Notes under the pieces: model-generated
Told to the model about the DNA's origin: nothing
Seen by the model: only the letters and a program-made list of their open reading frames with translations
Databases searched by the model: none
Source: Lachnospiraceae bacterium
GTDB taxonomy: Bacteria; Bacillota; Clostridia; Lachnospirales; Lachnospiraceae
Direction: 5' to 3'
NCBI GenBank assembly: GCA_910576125.1
Contig: CAJTHM010000014.1
Location: 62,001-126,000, forward strand
Length of the DNA: 64,000 nucleotides
Part shown: positions 27,964 to 37,419 of the stretch, one piece after another
How positions within the stretch are numbered: position 1 is the first letter of the stretch
Layout: every line of letters starts with the position of its first letter
Program-made: the position numbers and the translations under genes

Positions 27964-28248
27964 CTGATCAATACTTTCGATACGCCGCTGCTCTATATGG
28001 GAGAGATGAAGAGTCATCCTATTGTGCTGTGCGGCACCATGGAAGATGAACATTCCATGGAGAGGAACAATCGCCGTCCCGTGTACAGCTGGGTTATGAA
28101 TAATACCTGGGAGACGAATTTCAAGATGGACCTGTCCGGTTTCGGAGAGTTCCGTTACAGCCTGGAACTGCGGGAGGGTTCGTTGGAAGAGAATCTTCAG
28201 AAGCTGAAAGAAAACGATTTGGGCACGACGGCCTTTATCGTCGGGTAA
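27964..28248 (+). pseudogene. C-terminal fragment of a glycosidase-like protein
   Basis: About 94 residues with INTFDTPLLYMGEMKSHPIV and WVMNNTWETNFKMDLSGF, resembling the C-terminal beta domain of GH38/DUF5054-type enzymes (the W-x-M-N-N-x-W-x-T-N-F segment). No start codon fits the beginning of the homology, which abuts the oppositely oriented isomerase remnant at about 27960. The exact family is uncertain. Confidence 0.5.
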
Positions 28249-28347
28249 CCGCGCGGTTATCATGGATTTCCGGCGCCGGCCGCAAAAGAAGTGCGGGAAC
28301 ATATATCAGGAAAGAGCCCGCTGTCGGCGGGCAGATGGGAGAGGGAT

Positions 28348-29337
28348 ATGGAAAAAGGGCATTCCATAAAAAGATTTCGGTTCGCCATTATGGGAGCGGG
28401 GAATATTGCCGGCAGGTTCTGCCATGCGGCGGGGCTGGTGCCGGGAGCCGTGGTGACGGCGGTAGCCAGCAAATCCGCGGAGCGGGCGGAGGCGTTCGCC
28501 GCAAAGAACGGCATCTGCCGTGCCTACGGCGACTACGAACAGATGCTGAAAGAGGAGAGGCCTGACTGTGTGTACATCGCGGTGTTGCCAAGCGACCATT
28601 TCCGCCTGTGCATGCTCTGCATGGAATATGATACCCCCGTGTTGTGCGAAAAGGCTATGTTCACCGGGGGCGCGGAGGCGAAGCGCCTGTTTGCCGAGGC
28701 GGAAAAGAGAGGCGTATTCGCTATGGAGGCCCTGTGGAGCTTCTTCCTGCCGCCTCTTGGGCAGGTGAAGAAGTGGATGGAAGAGGGCCGCGTGGGAGAA
28801 TTGACCCATGTGGATTTTTCCATCGGATTTCTTGCCGAGAAAAATCCCGCCAACCGTTTTTTTGACAAGAAGCTGGCAGGCGGAGCCGCATATGATATCA
28901 CGGTCTACGCCTACGAAATCGTGGCGCATCTGATGGGCCAAAGTCCCTCCGGCATCCAGGTGGCCGCAAGGTGGGGAGAGACGGGTGTGGATGTGACGGA
29001 CCATGTGGTGCTCCAGTACCCGGGCTGCATGGCCACGCTCACTGCCAGTATCGTGGCGTCGATGGAAGACAGACTTGTGGTATATGGAAGCCAGGGAAGA
29101 ATCGTTCTTCCCGCGCCTCACTATGGGAGCGAGGCCTTTCTGTACGACGCAAAAGGAGAGCTGACAGAGCATTTCCGGGACCAGGTCACCCAAAACGGTT
29201 TTACCTACGAGATTCAGGAGGTCATGGACTGCATCCGCGCAGGCAGGCTCCAGAGCCCGACGGCTTCCTGGGAGATGACCACGCGTTGCGCGGAGCTGTT
29301 TGATCGGATTGAAGCCACAAAAGACAGCGGATTGTAA
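28348..29337 (+). CDS. Gfo/Idh/MocA family oxidoreductase
   Basis: NAD(P)-dependent dehydrogenase acting on a sugar or cyclitol, cytoplasmic. The Rossmann motif FAIMGAGNIAGRF lies at the N terminus, the family EKAMFTGGAEAK element (EKP-like with catalytic Lys) near residue 100, and a C-terminal alpha/beta domain from about 125. GGGAYDI-type sequence appears as GGAAYDITVY. Length 329 is standard. The start at 28348 follows GGGAGAGGG; an earlier in-frame ATG at 28291 would add unrelated residues. The gene appears intact although flanked by fragments. It is convergent with the kinase-like gene at 29355. Confidence 0.93.
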   Translation: MEKGHSIKRFRFAIMGAGNIAGRFCHAAGLVPGAVVTAVASKSAERAEAFAAKNGICRAYGDYEQMLKEERPDCVYIAVLPSDHFRLCMLCMEYDTPVLCEKAMFTGGAEAKRLFAEAEKRGVFAMEALWSFFLPPLGQVKKWMEEGRVGELTHVDFSIGFLAEKNPANRFFDKKLAGGAAYDITVYAYEIVAHLMGQSPSGIQVAARWGETGVDVTDHVVLQYPGCMATLTASIVASMEDRLVVYGSQGRIVLPAPHYGSEAFLYDAKGELTEHFRDQVTQNGFTYEIQEVMDCIRAGRLQSPTASWEMTTRCAELFDRIEATKDSGL

Positions 29338-29354
29338 TGGGAAAGGGTTCCCGC

Positions 29355-30347
29355 TTATCGGGAGGCAGCCCCATGAGAGAAAGCCTCTTTCAGATACGCC
29401 ATCTGCAGCCTTGCATCCCCCGCTTCGTGGGAGGCGTTTTCCGGCTCATTATATTCTTCCTGGTATACATAGGAATTCCAGAGGCGGTTCAAAAGGGTAT
29501 AGACGCTGCGCCGGATACGGCTGGCATCGTCCCAGGCGAGAGGGCGGCCGTATCCCTCCCAAAAAGCAGCCTCGCCGTAAGACCATTGGATGGAGGAAAA
29601 CTCAAAGTCCGTGTCCCCCCAGAGCGCTCTGTCCGCGTCGATGATGGCGGCAAATTCAGGGCGCTCCGTGTGGGTGCGGATCAGGATATTTCCGAACCAG
29701 AAATCTGTATGGACCAGGCGGGGCTTTTTTATTTCGTCAAGGTAAGGGGCTGCCTTTTCAAACAGCAGCCGGATTTCTCCGTGCTCTTCCGGGCTGAAAA
29801 TCGACGTGGGGACGCCCACTTTTTCCCATTCGTGCAGTTCGTGGGCCAGGGCATCGCTCCAGCGGCTGAATCCGCCGCCGCGCTTCACATCTACGATTCG
29901 TCCGAAGCGGGGCGCTGAAATGTCGTGAAGCTTTGCTGTGGCAGCGCCGATGTCCCGGACGATGCGGTCCTTGTCCTGAGAATCCAATTCCGTTTCGCTC
30001 ATGGGATGGCTCGGTATGTAGCGGACGAACATGAAATCCCGGTCCAGAAGCGTCTTCGATGTATCTGCTATCATGATTTCCGATGTAGGGATGCCCTGTG
30101 CGCCGCAAAGGGAATATACAGTTTCTTCCGCCTCCATCAAATGGTGCTCGAAGGGCATGAGCAGATGGCGGTTCACGGGGCCTGCCCGGAGAATCGTTTT
30201 TCCGTACTCTTCTGTCTCCGCGAGATATGTGGTGTTGAACAGCCCGCCCGTCAGCGGATGCGCGGAAATGAGTTTGGCGCGCAGCGCTTCTGATACAAGC
30301 ATGTTCAACTCATAGTCTGTCAGTTCACGATATAATGATGATGCCAT
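29355..30347 (-). CDS. Aminoglycoside/choline phosphotransferase family protein
   Basis: Small-molecule kinase of the APH fold, 330 residues. The catalytic loop is LVHTDFWFGNIL (H-x-D-x(4)-N) and the metal-binding Asp is in AAIIDADRALWG. The N-lobe has a glycine-poor loop (PLTGGLFNTTYL) with a nucleotide-binding Lys in YGKTILRAGP. Natural substrates in this family range from choline and homoserine to sugars, and resistance cannot be inferred. It lies alone on the minus strand between two oxidoreductase genes. Confidence 0.88.
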   Translation of the reverse strand: MASSLYRELTDYELNMLVSEALRAKLISAHPLTGGLFNTTYLAETEEYGKTILRAGPVNRHLLMPFEHHLMEAEETVYSLCGAQGIPTSEIMIADTSKTLLDRDFMFVRYIPSHPMSETELDSQDKDRIVRDIGAATAKLHDISAPRFGRIVDVKRGGGFSRWSDALAHELHEWEKVGVPTSIFSPEEHGEIRLLFEKAAPYLDEIKKPRLVHTDFWFGNILIRTHTERPEFAAIIDADRALWGDTDFEFSSIQWSYGEAAFWEGYGRPLAWDDASRIRRSVYTLLNRLWNSYVYQEEYNEPENASHEAGDARLQMAYLKEAFSHGAASR

Positions 30348-30583
30348 GTAAACTCTCCTTTTCCTGTTTGCGGCGTACCATGTCCGCTATCTTCCGTGAT
30401 TCCTTAGTGCAATCTCCATTCTTTGTCGATTATACTGCCGGAGGATGAAATGTCAAGAAAATTTCGCATTTCTGTCAGCGCGCTTATTTTGGGCAACCGG
30501 GTAGACAAGCCTGCTGCCATATGCTATAAATACAATAAAGAATGCGAATCGGACAATTCGGAAAAAGCAGAGGAGGCAATAGG

Positions 30584-31603
30584 ATGGAAAAAAGGATACA
30601 AATACCGGATACGGACCTGGCGGTCTACCCCATCGGGCTCGGAACAGGAGGCGCGGGGCTGGAGAGGGAGAGCGGGGCGGCAGAGAGGGTTTTCGATACC
30701 TATCTGGACTGCGGCGGGAATCTGATTGATACCGCCCATGTGTACTCGGACTGGGTGCCGGGGGAGCGGGCCAGGTCGGAGCGTGTGATCGGGGACTGGC
30801 TCGCAAAGAGCGGCAAGCGCAACCGGATCGTACTGATGACAAAGGGCGGTCATCCGGAAATCGCGGAGGGAGCGCCGAACAGGGGGCAGAGCCGGATGAC
30901 CCGCGCGGATATGCGGACAGATCTGGAGGACTCTTTGAGGAAACTGAGGACAGACCGCATCGATATCTATTTCTATCATCGGGACGACAGGCGCCAGACG
31001 GTGGAGGAGGAAATCGAGGCCATGGAAGACTTCGTGCGGGAGGGCAAGATACGTTACTACGCGTGCTCTAACTGGGATGCGGACAGGATGCTGGAGGCGG
31101 TGGCTTACTGCCGCAAGAAAGGCTATCGGGGATTCGTGGCGGACCAGAGCCTGCTGAATATCGGGATGAAATATATGGACGATCTGGCGGACGCCACGCT
31201 GCGCTGCACAAGAGGGGAGGCATATCGGTTCCACATAGAGCATCCGGAGGTGCTGGAAATGCCTTTCTCAGGCAACTGCAACGGTTTCTTCCAGCAATTC
31301 CTGGCCGGGGAATGGGAGAGGATAAAGGGAAGCGACTACAATACGGAGAAGAACCGGGAAGCCGCGGAGCGGATAAGGGAGCTGACAGAGAAGTATGGCT
31401 GTTCGGTGACACAGGCAGTGATGGGGTTTTTCAGGTACCAGCCATTTGCCTGCGTGCCTCTGTACGCCACGTCCAGCCCGGCCCATGTGGCAGATGTGTG
31501 CGGTACGCTGGAGATTCCTTTCGCGGAAGAGGATTACCTCAGTTTCCTGCCTTCCGATAAGCCAGCGGAGTCCCTCCAAGGTTCTCCTGAAAGAAACGGT
31601 TAA
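30584..31603 (+). CDS. Aldo/keto reductase
   Basis: NADPH-dependent carbonyl reductase with a TIM barrel, 339 residues. The catalytic tetrad is visible: Asp in NLIDTAHVYSDW with its Tyr, Lys in VLMTKGG, and His in IYFYHRDD. The ASNWDADRM segment matches the usual G-V-S-N motif. AGAGGAGG precedes the ATG at 30584. The last 20 or so codons overlap the convergent AraC fragment by 65 bases. Substrate is probably a sugar or sugar-derived aldehyde, by context. Confidence 0.92.
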   Translation: MEKRIQIPDTDLAVYPIGLGTGGAGLERESGAAERVFDTYLDCGGNLIDTAHVYSDWVPGERARSERVIGDWLAKSGKRNRIVLMTKGGHPEIAEGAPNRGQSRMTRADMRTDLEDSLRKLRTDRIDIYFYHRDDRRQTVEEEIEAMEDFVREGKIRYYACSNWDADRMLEAVAYCRKKGYRGFVADQSLLNIGMKYMDDLADATLRCTRGEAYRFHIEHPEVLEMPFSGNCNGFFQQFLAGEWERIKGSDYNTEKNREAAERIRELTEKYGCSVTQAVMGFFRYQPFACVPLYATSSPAHVADVCGTLEIPFAEEDYLSFLPSDKPAESLQGSPERNG

Positions 31604-32213
31604 AGCTGCGCTGACTGTTGAATCCCGCTTCTTCCCACACCCGTGTGACGGAGTAATCCGTGGTCCGGAGGAGCTGCAGGGCATAATCCAGGCGGATATG
31701 GTTCAGATACTGGCGGAAATTCATCTGCAGACGGTCAGAGAAAATGTGGGAAAGATAATACTTGCTGATATGAAGTTCCCTGGCCAGCTGCTCTAAGGTG
31801 AGCGGTTCCTGAAAATGTTCCGAGATATAATGTATGAGCCGATAGGTAATCCCGGTGTCTGCGGACAAATCGCGTTCCTGCAGATGCAGAGAAGGCATCA
31901 GCAGGGCCAGGAGCACCTGAATCCAGGCGCTTTCCATCATGGAGAAATCCGTGGCGGAGGGCGCCTCTTTCTGTCCATGAATAAAAAGTCCTTTCAGGCG
32001 ATTGGCGGAGAGCCAGACATCTGCCGGGAGGTCAGAGGCGGAAAGGAAGGGCGTGGACGGAATCTGCTTCTGGATGGAGCGGGCATGAAAATCTGTCATG
32101 GAAAGGGAGAAAAGCAGAAGAAGAATCTTATTTTCGGTAAAACGGCGGTAGCTGTGAATCAGGCCCGGAAAGATGACCGCGCAGTCTCCGGCGGTCAGAG
32201 TCTGCCTTGCCAA
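31539..32213 (-). pseudogene. 5'-truncated AraC family regulator
   Basis: The C-terminal AraC DNA-binding domain is complete (LTLEQLARELHISKYYLSHI and YSVTRVWEEAGFNSQRSFNR with the F-F-x-x-x-x-G-x-T-P ending). The N-terminal cupin starts abruptly at TLTAGDCAVIFPGLIHSY, so roughly the first 50-60 residues of a normal 280-residue protein are absent. The only available ATG (32213) has no ribosome site. Upstream sequence is a fragment of an unrelated gene running the other way. The DNA-binding part could still be made, but the sensor is damaged. Confidence 0.7.
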
Positions 32214-32445
32214 TGCGGTGGAATCCGGATATGAGGGATATCAGGAGTTTGCGGAATGGGCATTTGACGATGTGAAGGAAAGCGAATATGTAAATCGTTC
32301 GTTCTTCGCAGAGTCTGAAGAGGAAGCCCGGGAAATCCTGGAGGATTATCAGGAGTATCTGCGGACGAACCAAAACGGACAGATGCAGGAATTTCTTGAC
32401 TATATGACAGAACAGTCCAGGACCAGGGATGACTTTGCTTATTGA
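32214..32445 (+). pseudogene. C-terminal fragment of an unrecognised acidic protein
   Basis: An open stretch of about 77 residues from the AraC breakpoint to the stop at 32445. It is helical and acidic (YEGYQEFAEWAFDDVKES, then SEEEAREILEDYQEYL). No start with a ribosome site is present and I do not recognise the family. Sequence composition looks protein-coding. It begins exactly where the divergent AraC gene loses its 5' end, so both probably lost their heads to one deletion. Confidence 0.4.
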
Positions 32446-32457
32446 TCTTTAAGAATG

Positions 32458-32491
32458 GCCGCCAGAATGATGCACGCATGGTTCTGGCGGC
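32458..32491 (+). terminator. Hairpin after the acidic fragment
   Basis: GCCGCCAGAA at 32458-32467 and TTCTGGCGGC at 32482-32491 form a perfect 10-bp stem with a 14-base loop. No T-run follows on the plus strand; on the minus strand TTCTTAAAG follows. It is a stable structure of uncertain function, possibly a weak terminator. Confidence 0.4.
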
Positions 32492-32507
32492 TGTCCGCAT
32501 CTGCCGG

Positions 32508-32536
32508 TTGATTGCTGGAAAAAGGTATTATATACT
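32508..32536 (+). promoter_or_regulatory. Promoter upstream of the GH116-like pseudogene
   Basis: TTGATT at 32508-32513, a 17-base spacer and TATACT at 32531-32536. The ribosome site GGAGAGGG precedes the ATG at 32598. The promoter seems intact although the gene is not, and may now serve the GH38 gene downstream. Confidence 0.5.
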
Positions 32537-32597
32537 AATCTGCAGAGCGATTGCAAATATCCATAATAACAGACAATGAAAGGAAATGGAGAGGGAC

Positions 32598-34446
32598 ATG
32601 AAATTTGCACTTGGATATCCCACAGGCGTTCCGCTGGGGGGAATCGGCACAGGAATGATAGAATTAAGATCGGATGGCAGAATCGGTACAGTTGGATGCA
32701 ATAACAACTGGTCCGCCCCATTTACAGAGACACCCGGCTGTTTTTTTGCCGTGGGGATGAAAAACTTTGAGGGAAAAGAAGAAATCAGGCTTCTGCGGGA
32801 TGGAGACGAGGGTGCCTGGAAAGGGATGGACAGGATTCGTTTTCGGGCGGAATATCCGTTCGCGAAAGTCGTCTATGCGTGCTGCAATCCTGTCTTTGAA
32901 ACAGAACTGACGGCCTTTTGCCCGAATATTCCCCACGAAAACGAAGATTCCTCCATTCCGGGAGCCCGGTTTGAGTTCGTGTTCAGAAATTCCGAGAGGA
33001 AACCGCTTTCCCTGCGGCTGTACCTGTCCTGGGAGCATTTGTCCGGCTGCGGCGCATTGCCCGACAGGACCTGGCGCTGTGACCGGACAGGGAACCGTAT
33101 CGTTCCTGTTTCGGAGGAGAAATGGGAGGGGCTTGTCTTTCTGCCGGGAGAGGGAGAAAAAGAGCTGCCCAATGCGGTGGGAGAGTATGCCCTGTTTGCG
33201 GAAAAGCAGGAGAAAGCTAAATTGTCTCTTCACTGGTGGAATGTGCTGGAGGGGCAGGAGGGCTTTTTGAAAGCCATAGGGGAGGGCTTCCCCGCCCCGG
33301 CGCCGGAGGGCAGGGAGGGAAATTGCCATCCCGCAGGAGTCCTGGATTTTGAAATCAGCCTGGATCCGGGAGAGCGGCTGGTGCTCCCGGTTGCCCTTTC
33401 CTGGTATATGCCGAATCATTTCGCGGGCGGCGCTGCCGGAATGGATGAGGAGATGCGCGCAAAGCTTGCGCCCATGCATCAGGAAGAGGAAATGGAATAC
33501 GGCGCAGGCAGTGAGCGCGTGAATTACGGACATTTTTATGAGAACAGATTTGCGGGAGCCAGAGAGAATATGGCCGTCATCCGCCGCTTTGTTTAACGGA
33601 ACCTATTTCAACAAGCTTTATAATCCCGTGACGGGAAAGGAATCGGACGAGATTTTTGTGGGCCAGGCGGCGGGAGAGTGGATGGTGCGCCTGCTGGGGC
33701 TGGAAAGTGTCCTGCCGGAGGACATGGTAAGGAGTGCGCTTAAGACCATTTATGAGAACAATGGGGACACATCCCGTTATGCGCTGGCGCCGATTAAGGT
33801 GACAAAAGAGGGCAGAATGGTGCAGAGGGACTGTGCGGAGCAGGCATGGCCTCAGTATACCATGGTATTCGCCGACTGCCTTGCCATGTATCTGGGCATG
33901 GAGGAGGGGATGGCGAACCTGCGCCATTTCGACAGGATTGTCACGGAGCTGATCCAGGCGCCCTGTACCACCACTCTCTGGCACAACTGCGTCACCGGCC
34001 TGCCCGACTGGGGCGGCATTGACCGCTATATGAACACGCCGTCAATCTGGTTCGTCCTGAATGCCATGACGGGATTTCATCCGCAGTTGGATGAAAATGC
34101 GATTAAATTTGATGCGGACGGATATGGCTTTCGGTCTGCGGCAGTATTGCCGTTTATCGCTTCGGCTTTCTGGGCGAAAGCGGAAATCGGATGCGGCAGG
34201 GCTGAAGAAAAGTATGTGAAGATATCATTTGACAAAGTCTTTTTGGGGGTACGGCTGGAGAAACTTCGGATCGGCGGCTGCCGGAAAGTGCTGGCATTTT
34301 CCCTGAATGGGAAAGAGATTCCCTTTGAGGAAAAGCGGGAAAGCGGCAGAGAGGCGATATCCTTTGAAGGCATCAGCATTGTCCGGGGAGACGAAATCGT
34401 GATAATCTTTTCCGAAGAAAATGTGAAAAGCGGCTTGATAGTATAG
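32598..34446 (+). pseudogene. GH116-like glycosidase with internal deletion and frameshift
   Basis: The first 330 residues match the GH116/GBA2 N-terminal beta-sandwich (GVPLGGIGTGMIELRSDGRI) up to HFYENRFAGARENM. A stop follows in that frame (33594-33596). From about 33575 another frame continues with ALFNGTYFNKLYNP, GQAAGEWMVRLLGL and a C-terminal helical region, i.e. the second half of the catalytic barrel. Comparison with GBA2 (NGRYYNY, then DQCAGQW) shows that the part containing the nucleophile Glu is missing. The acid/base Asp position before QAAGEW reads Gly. The two pieces overlap in different frames by about 60 bases. The product cannot be a working GH116. Confidence 0.75.
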
Positions 34447-34509
34447 AAGAAAAATGATAGCATATGATACAACAAACACAGAGCCGACGGCAGGAAGGGA
34501 ACAGGCAGT

Positions 34510-37263
34510 ATGAAGACTATAGTACATATCATTTCCCATTCTCACTGGGACAGAGAATGGTACATGGCGTTTGAGCAGCACAGGATGAAGCTGGTGGATC
34601 TGATCGACCAGTCCATGGATTTGTTCGAGACGGACGCTTCTTTTAAAAGCTTTCATCTGGATGGTCAGACAATCGTGATGGACGACTATCTGGAGATCAA
34701 GCCCCAGAACAGGGAAAGACTGAAAAAACATGTCCGCGAGGGAAGATTTTCGGCGGGCCCCTGGTATATCCTGCAGGATGAATTCCTCACCAGCGGGGAG
34801 GCGAATGTGCGCAATCTCCTGGTGGGCAGAAAAGAAGCGCTGGAATACGGGGGCTACTGTCCGGTGGGCTATTTCCCGGATGCTTTTGGCAATGCGGGAC
34901 AGATGCCCCAGCTGCTGAAGCAGGCGGGGATGAAAGCAATCGTGTTCGGACGCGGTGTGAAGCCGGTGGGCTTCAACAACGAGGTCCAGGGCGGCGAATA
35001 TGAATCCATGTATTCGGAAATGATGTGGGAGTCTCCCGACGGCAGCGCCCTCCCCGGCATCCTCTTCGCCAACTGGTACAGCAACGGGATGGAAATCCCG
35101 GTGGAAGAGGAGGCGGCAAAGGCGTTCTGGGAGTCCAGGCTTGCCGGCGCCAGACAGTATGCGGGGACCCGCCATCTGCTGCTCATGAACGGCTGCGACC
35201 ATCAGCCGGTACAGAAAGACCTAAAAGCGGCGCTGGAGACGGCGAGAAAGCTCTACCCGGAGATAGAGTTCATCCACTCTGATTTCAACACTTATGTGGA
35301 CGCGGTGGCCGCGGAAATGAAAAATGTCTCCACGGTGCGGGGCGAACTGATCAGCCAGGAGACTGACGGCCGCTTTACTTTGGTCAATACCACATCATCC
35401 CACATTCCGCTGAAACAGATGAACCGGGTCTGTGAGACGGCGCTGGAGAAAGAGGCGGAGCCCGTGTCGGCTCTGGCCTATCTGTGCGGAAAGGAGTACC
35501 CGGAGGAATTTCTGTGCTACAGCTGGAAGACGCTGATGCAGAACCATCCCCACGACAGCATCTGCGGCTGCAGCGTGGATGCCGTGAATGCGGAAATCAA
35601 GACCCGCTTTGACAAGAGCCGCCAGGTGGCAAAAGAATTGTTTGCTGACGGCATGTCATGGATGGCGGACCGGATTGACACCAAGGGGATGGCATATCCT
35701 TTCGTGGTATTCAATATGACCGGATGGAACAGGGACGGCATCGTCAGCACGGTGATAGATTTCGCAAGAAGCTATGCGGGAGGCTGTGCGGAAGAATATA
35801 AGGAAATGGAGCAGCTGGAACTCCCTGAACTGGTGCTGAAAGACGCGGACGGAAATGTAGTCGATGCGAAAATCCAGGATGCGGGCGTGCGGTTCGGCTA
35901 TGAGCTCCCGGAGGACAGGTTCCGCCAGCCCTATATGGCGAGACAACTGAAGGTGACCTTTGAGGCGAAAGATGTCCCGTCATTTGGGTATTGCGTCTAT
36001 TCCCTGGAGAAAGCGGAAGCCGCCGGGAAAGCAGCCCGCGAGGCAGGAACATCCATGGAAAAAGCCCGGTCCCTGACCCCGGCCGAGAGGGTGATGGAAA
36101 ACGATGCCCTCCGGGTGGAAATCCATGAGGACGGCAGCTATTCCTTGACGGAAAAGGAGAGCGGGAAATGCTATCCCCATATCGGATATTACCAGGAGTG
36201 CGGAGATATCGGAAATGAATATATTTTCATACAGGATTCCGACAAAAAGGAAATCACCACCCAGGGGATGGCGGCCCTGATTGAACTGGCAGAGGATGAG
36301 GCCTGCCGCTGTACCTATCGGATTACCCATAAGCTCATGGTGCCCGCAGGCGCGGATGAACTGCTGGAGAAAGAGCAGCGCCGGTGCGTAGGGCTTTACC
36401 AGAGGAAAGCGGGGAGGAGCAAAGAGCTGACGGAGCTCACCATCACCACGCTTTTAAAGCTGGAGCGCAGCGCAAAGGGACTGAAAGTGGAGACCACCAT
36501 GGACAACACGGCGAAGGACCACAGAATCAGAGTGATGGTGCCCACCGGCCTGGAGACGGAGACTCATTTGGCGGATTCCGCCTTTGAGGTGGTGGAACGC
36601 CCGAACCGCCACGGCAGGGCCTGGGAGAATCCCAGCGGCTGTGAGCACCAGCAGAATTTCGTCGCCATGCATGATGAAAAAGACGGCATCCTGGTGGCCA
36701 ACTTCGGCCTGTACGAATACGAAGTGCTGCCGGACAGGGACAATACCATAGCCGTGACGCTGCTGCGCTGCACCGGTGAGATGGGTGACTGGGGCGACTT
36801 CCCCACCCCTGGGGCACAGCTTCCCGGGACACATACGGTCGCATACGAGGTCCTTCCATATAGAAAAGAGGAGACAGCGGCAGCGTTTACGGAGGGGCAT
36901 CTGTTCCAGACAGAACTTGCTGTGAGCAGTCTGGCGTCGAAGCGCGGTTATCTGAAGAAAACCGCAGAATCCGCGGAGGAGAAGCTGCTGCCGCCGAAAG
37001 CGGGCTTCTTTGCCTGGAGAGGCAGAGGGCTGAACCTGACAGGATTCAAGAAAAAGGACGGGGACAGCGATATCATCGTCCGTTTTGTGAATGAAACGAA
37101 AGAAGCAGTAGAACTGACGATAGAGCGCCAGAAATGGTTCGGAAAAGTATACAGAAGCAATGTCATTGAGGAAAATCTCGGAGAGCTTGCCGGAGGAGAG
37201 GACTCCTGTTATCGCATGACCGTGAAGCCTTTTGAAATAGTTACAGTCGGTATTACTCATTAA
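34510..37263 (+). CDS. Alpha-mannosidase, glycoside hydrolase family 38
   Basis: Zn-dependent retaining alpha-mannosidase, 917 residues, cytoplasmic (no signal peptide). The N-terminal barrel starts IISHSHWDREWYM with zinc ligands His and Asp. The catalytic nucleophile is Asp124 in YFPDAFGNAGQMPQL. NHPHDSICGCSVD supplies further zinc and active-site residues. The central helical bundle spans about 280-390, and the rest is beta-sandwich domains as in family members such as MngB and YbgG. It is intact, in contrast to the decayed genes before it. It lies 63 bases after the GH116-like pseudogene and probably shares that promoter. An AraC regulator follows in the same direction. It may process imported mannosides. 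Confidence 0.95.
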   Translation: MKTIVHIISHSHWDREWYMAFEQHRMKLVDLIDQSMDLFETDASFKSFHLDGQTIVMDDYLEIKPQNRERLKKHVREGRFSAGPWYILQDEFLTSGEANVRNLLVGRKEALEYGGYCPVGYFPDAFGNAGQMPQLLKQAGMKAIVFGRGVKPVGFNNEVQGGEYESMYSEMMWESPDGSALPGILFANWYSNGMEIPVEEEAAKAFWESRLAGARQYAGTRHLLLMNGCDHQPVQKDLKAALETARKLYPEIEFIHSDFNTYVDAVAAEMKNVSTVRGELISQETDGRFTLVNTTSSHIPLKQMNRVCETALEKEAEPVSALAYLCGKEYPEEFLCYSWKTLMQNHPHDSICGCSVDAVNAEIKTRFDKSRQVAKELFADGMSWMADRIDTKGMAYPFVVFNMTGWNRDGIVSTVIDFARSYAGGCAEEYKEMEQLELPELVLKDADGNVVDAKIQDAGVRFGYELPEDRFRQPYMARQLKVTFEAKDVPSFGYCVYSLEKAEAAGKAAREAGTSMEKARSLTPAERVMENDALRVEIHEDGSYSLTEKESGKCYPHIGYYQECGDIGNEYIFIQDSDKKEITTQGMAALIELAEDEACRCTYRITHKLMVPAGADELLEKEQRRCVGLYQRKAGRSKELTELTITTLLKLERSAKGLKVETTMDNTAKDHRIRVMVPTGLETETHLADSAFEVVERPNRHGRAWENPSGCEHQQNFVAMHDEKDGILVANFGLYEYEVLPDRDNTIAVTLLRCTGEMGDWGDFPTPGAQLPGTHTVAYEVLPYRKEETAAAFTEGHLFQTELAVSSLASKRGYLKKTAESAEEKLLPPKAGFFAWRGRGLNLTGFKKKDGDSDIIVRFVNETKEAVELTIERQKWFGKVYRSNVIEENLGELAGGEDSCYRMTVKPFEIVTVGITH

Positions 37264-37419
37264 GGAAGCGCCGCTTTGGTGGGGAAATGGCAGAACAGGA
37301 AAAGATGAAAAGAAGAGTACTGTTTTAAGGACCGGCGGTTCGACGAGCGGCCGGAGTGAAATTTCATATGGCCAAAAAAGAGCAGCGGGACGCTCTGAAA
37401 GAGAAATGAGGGTTGGGAA

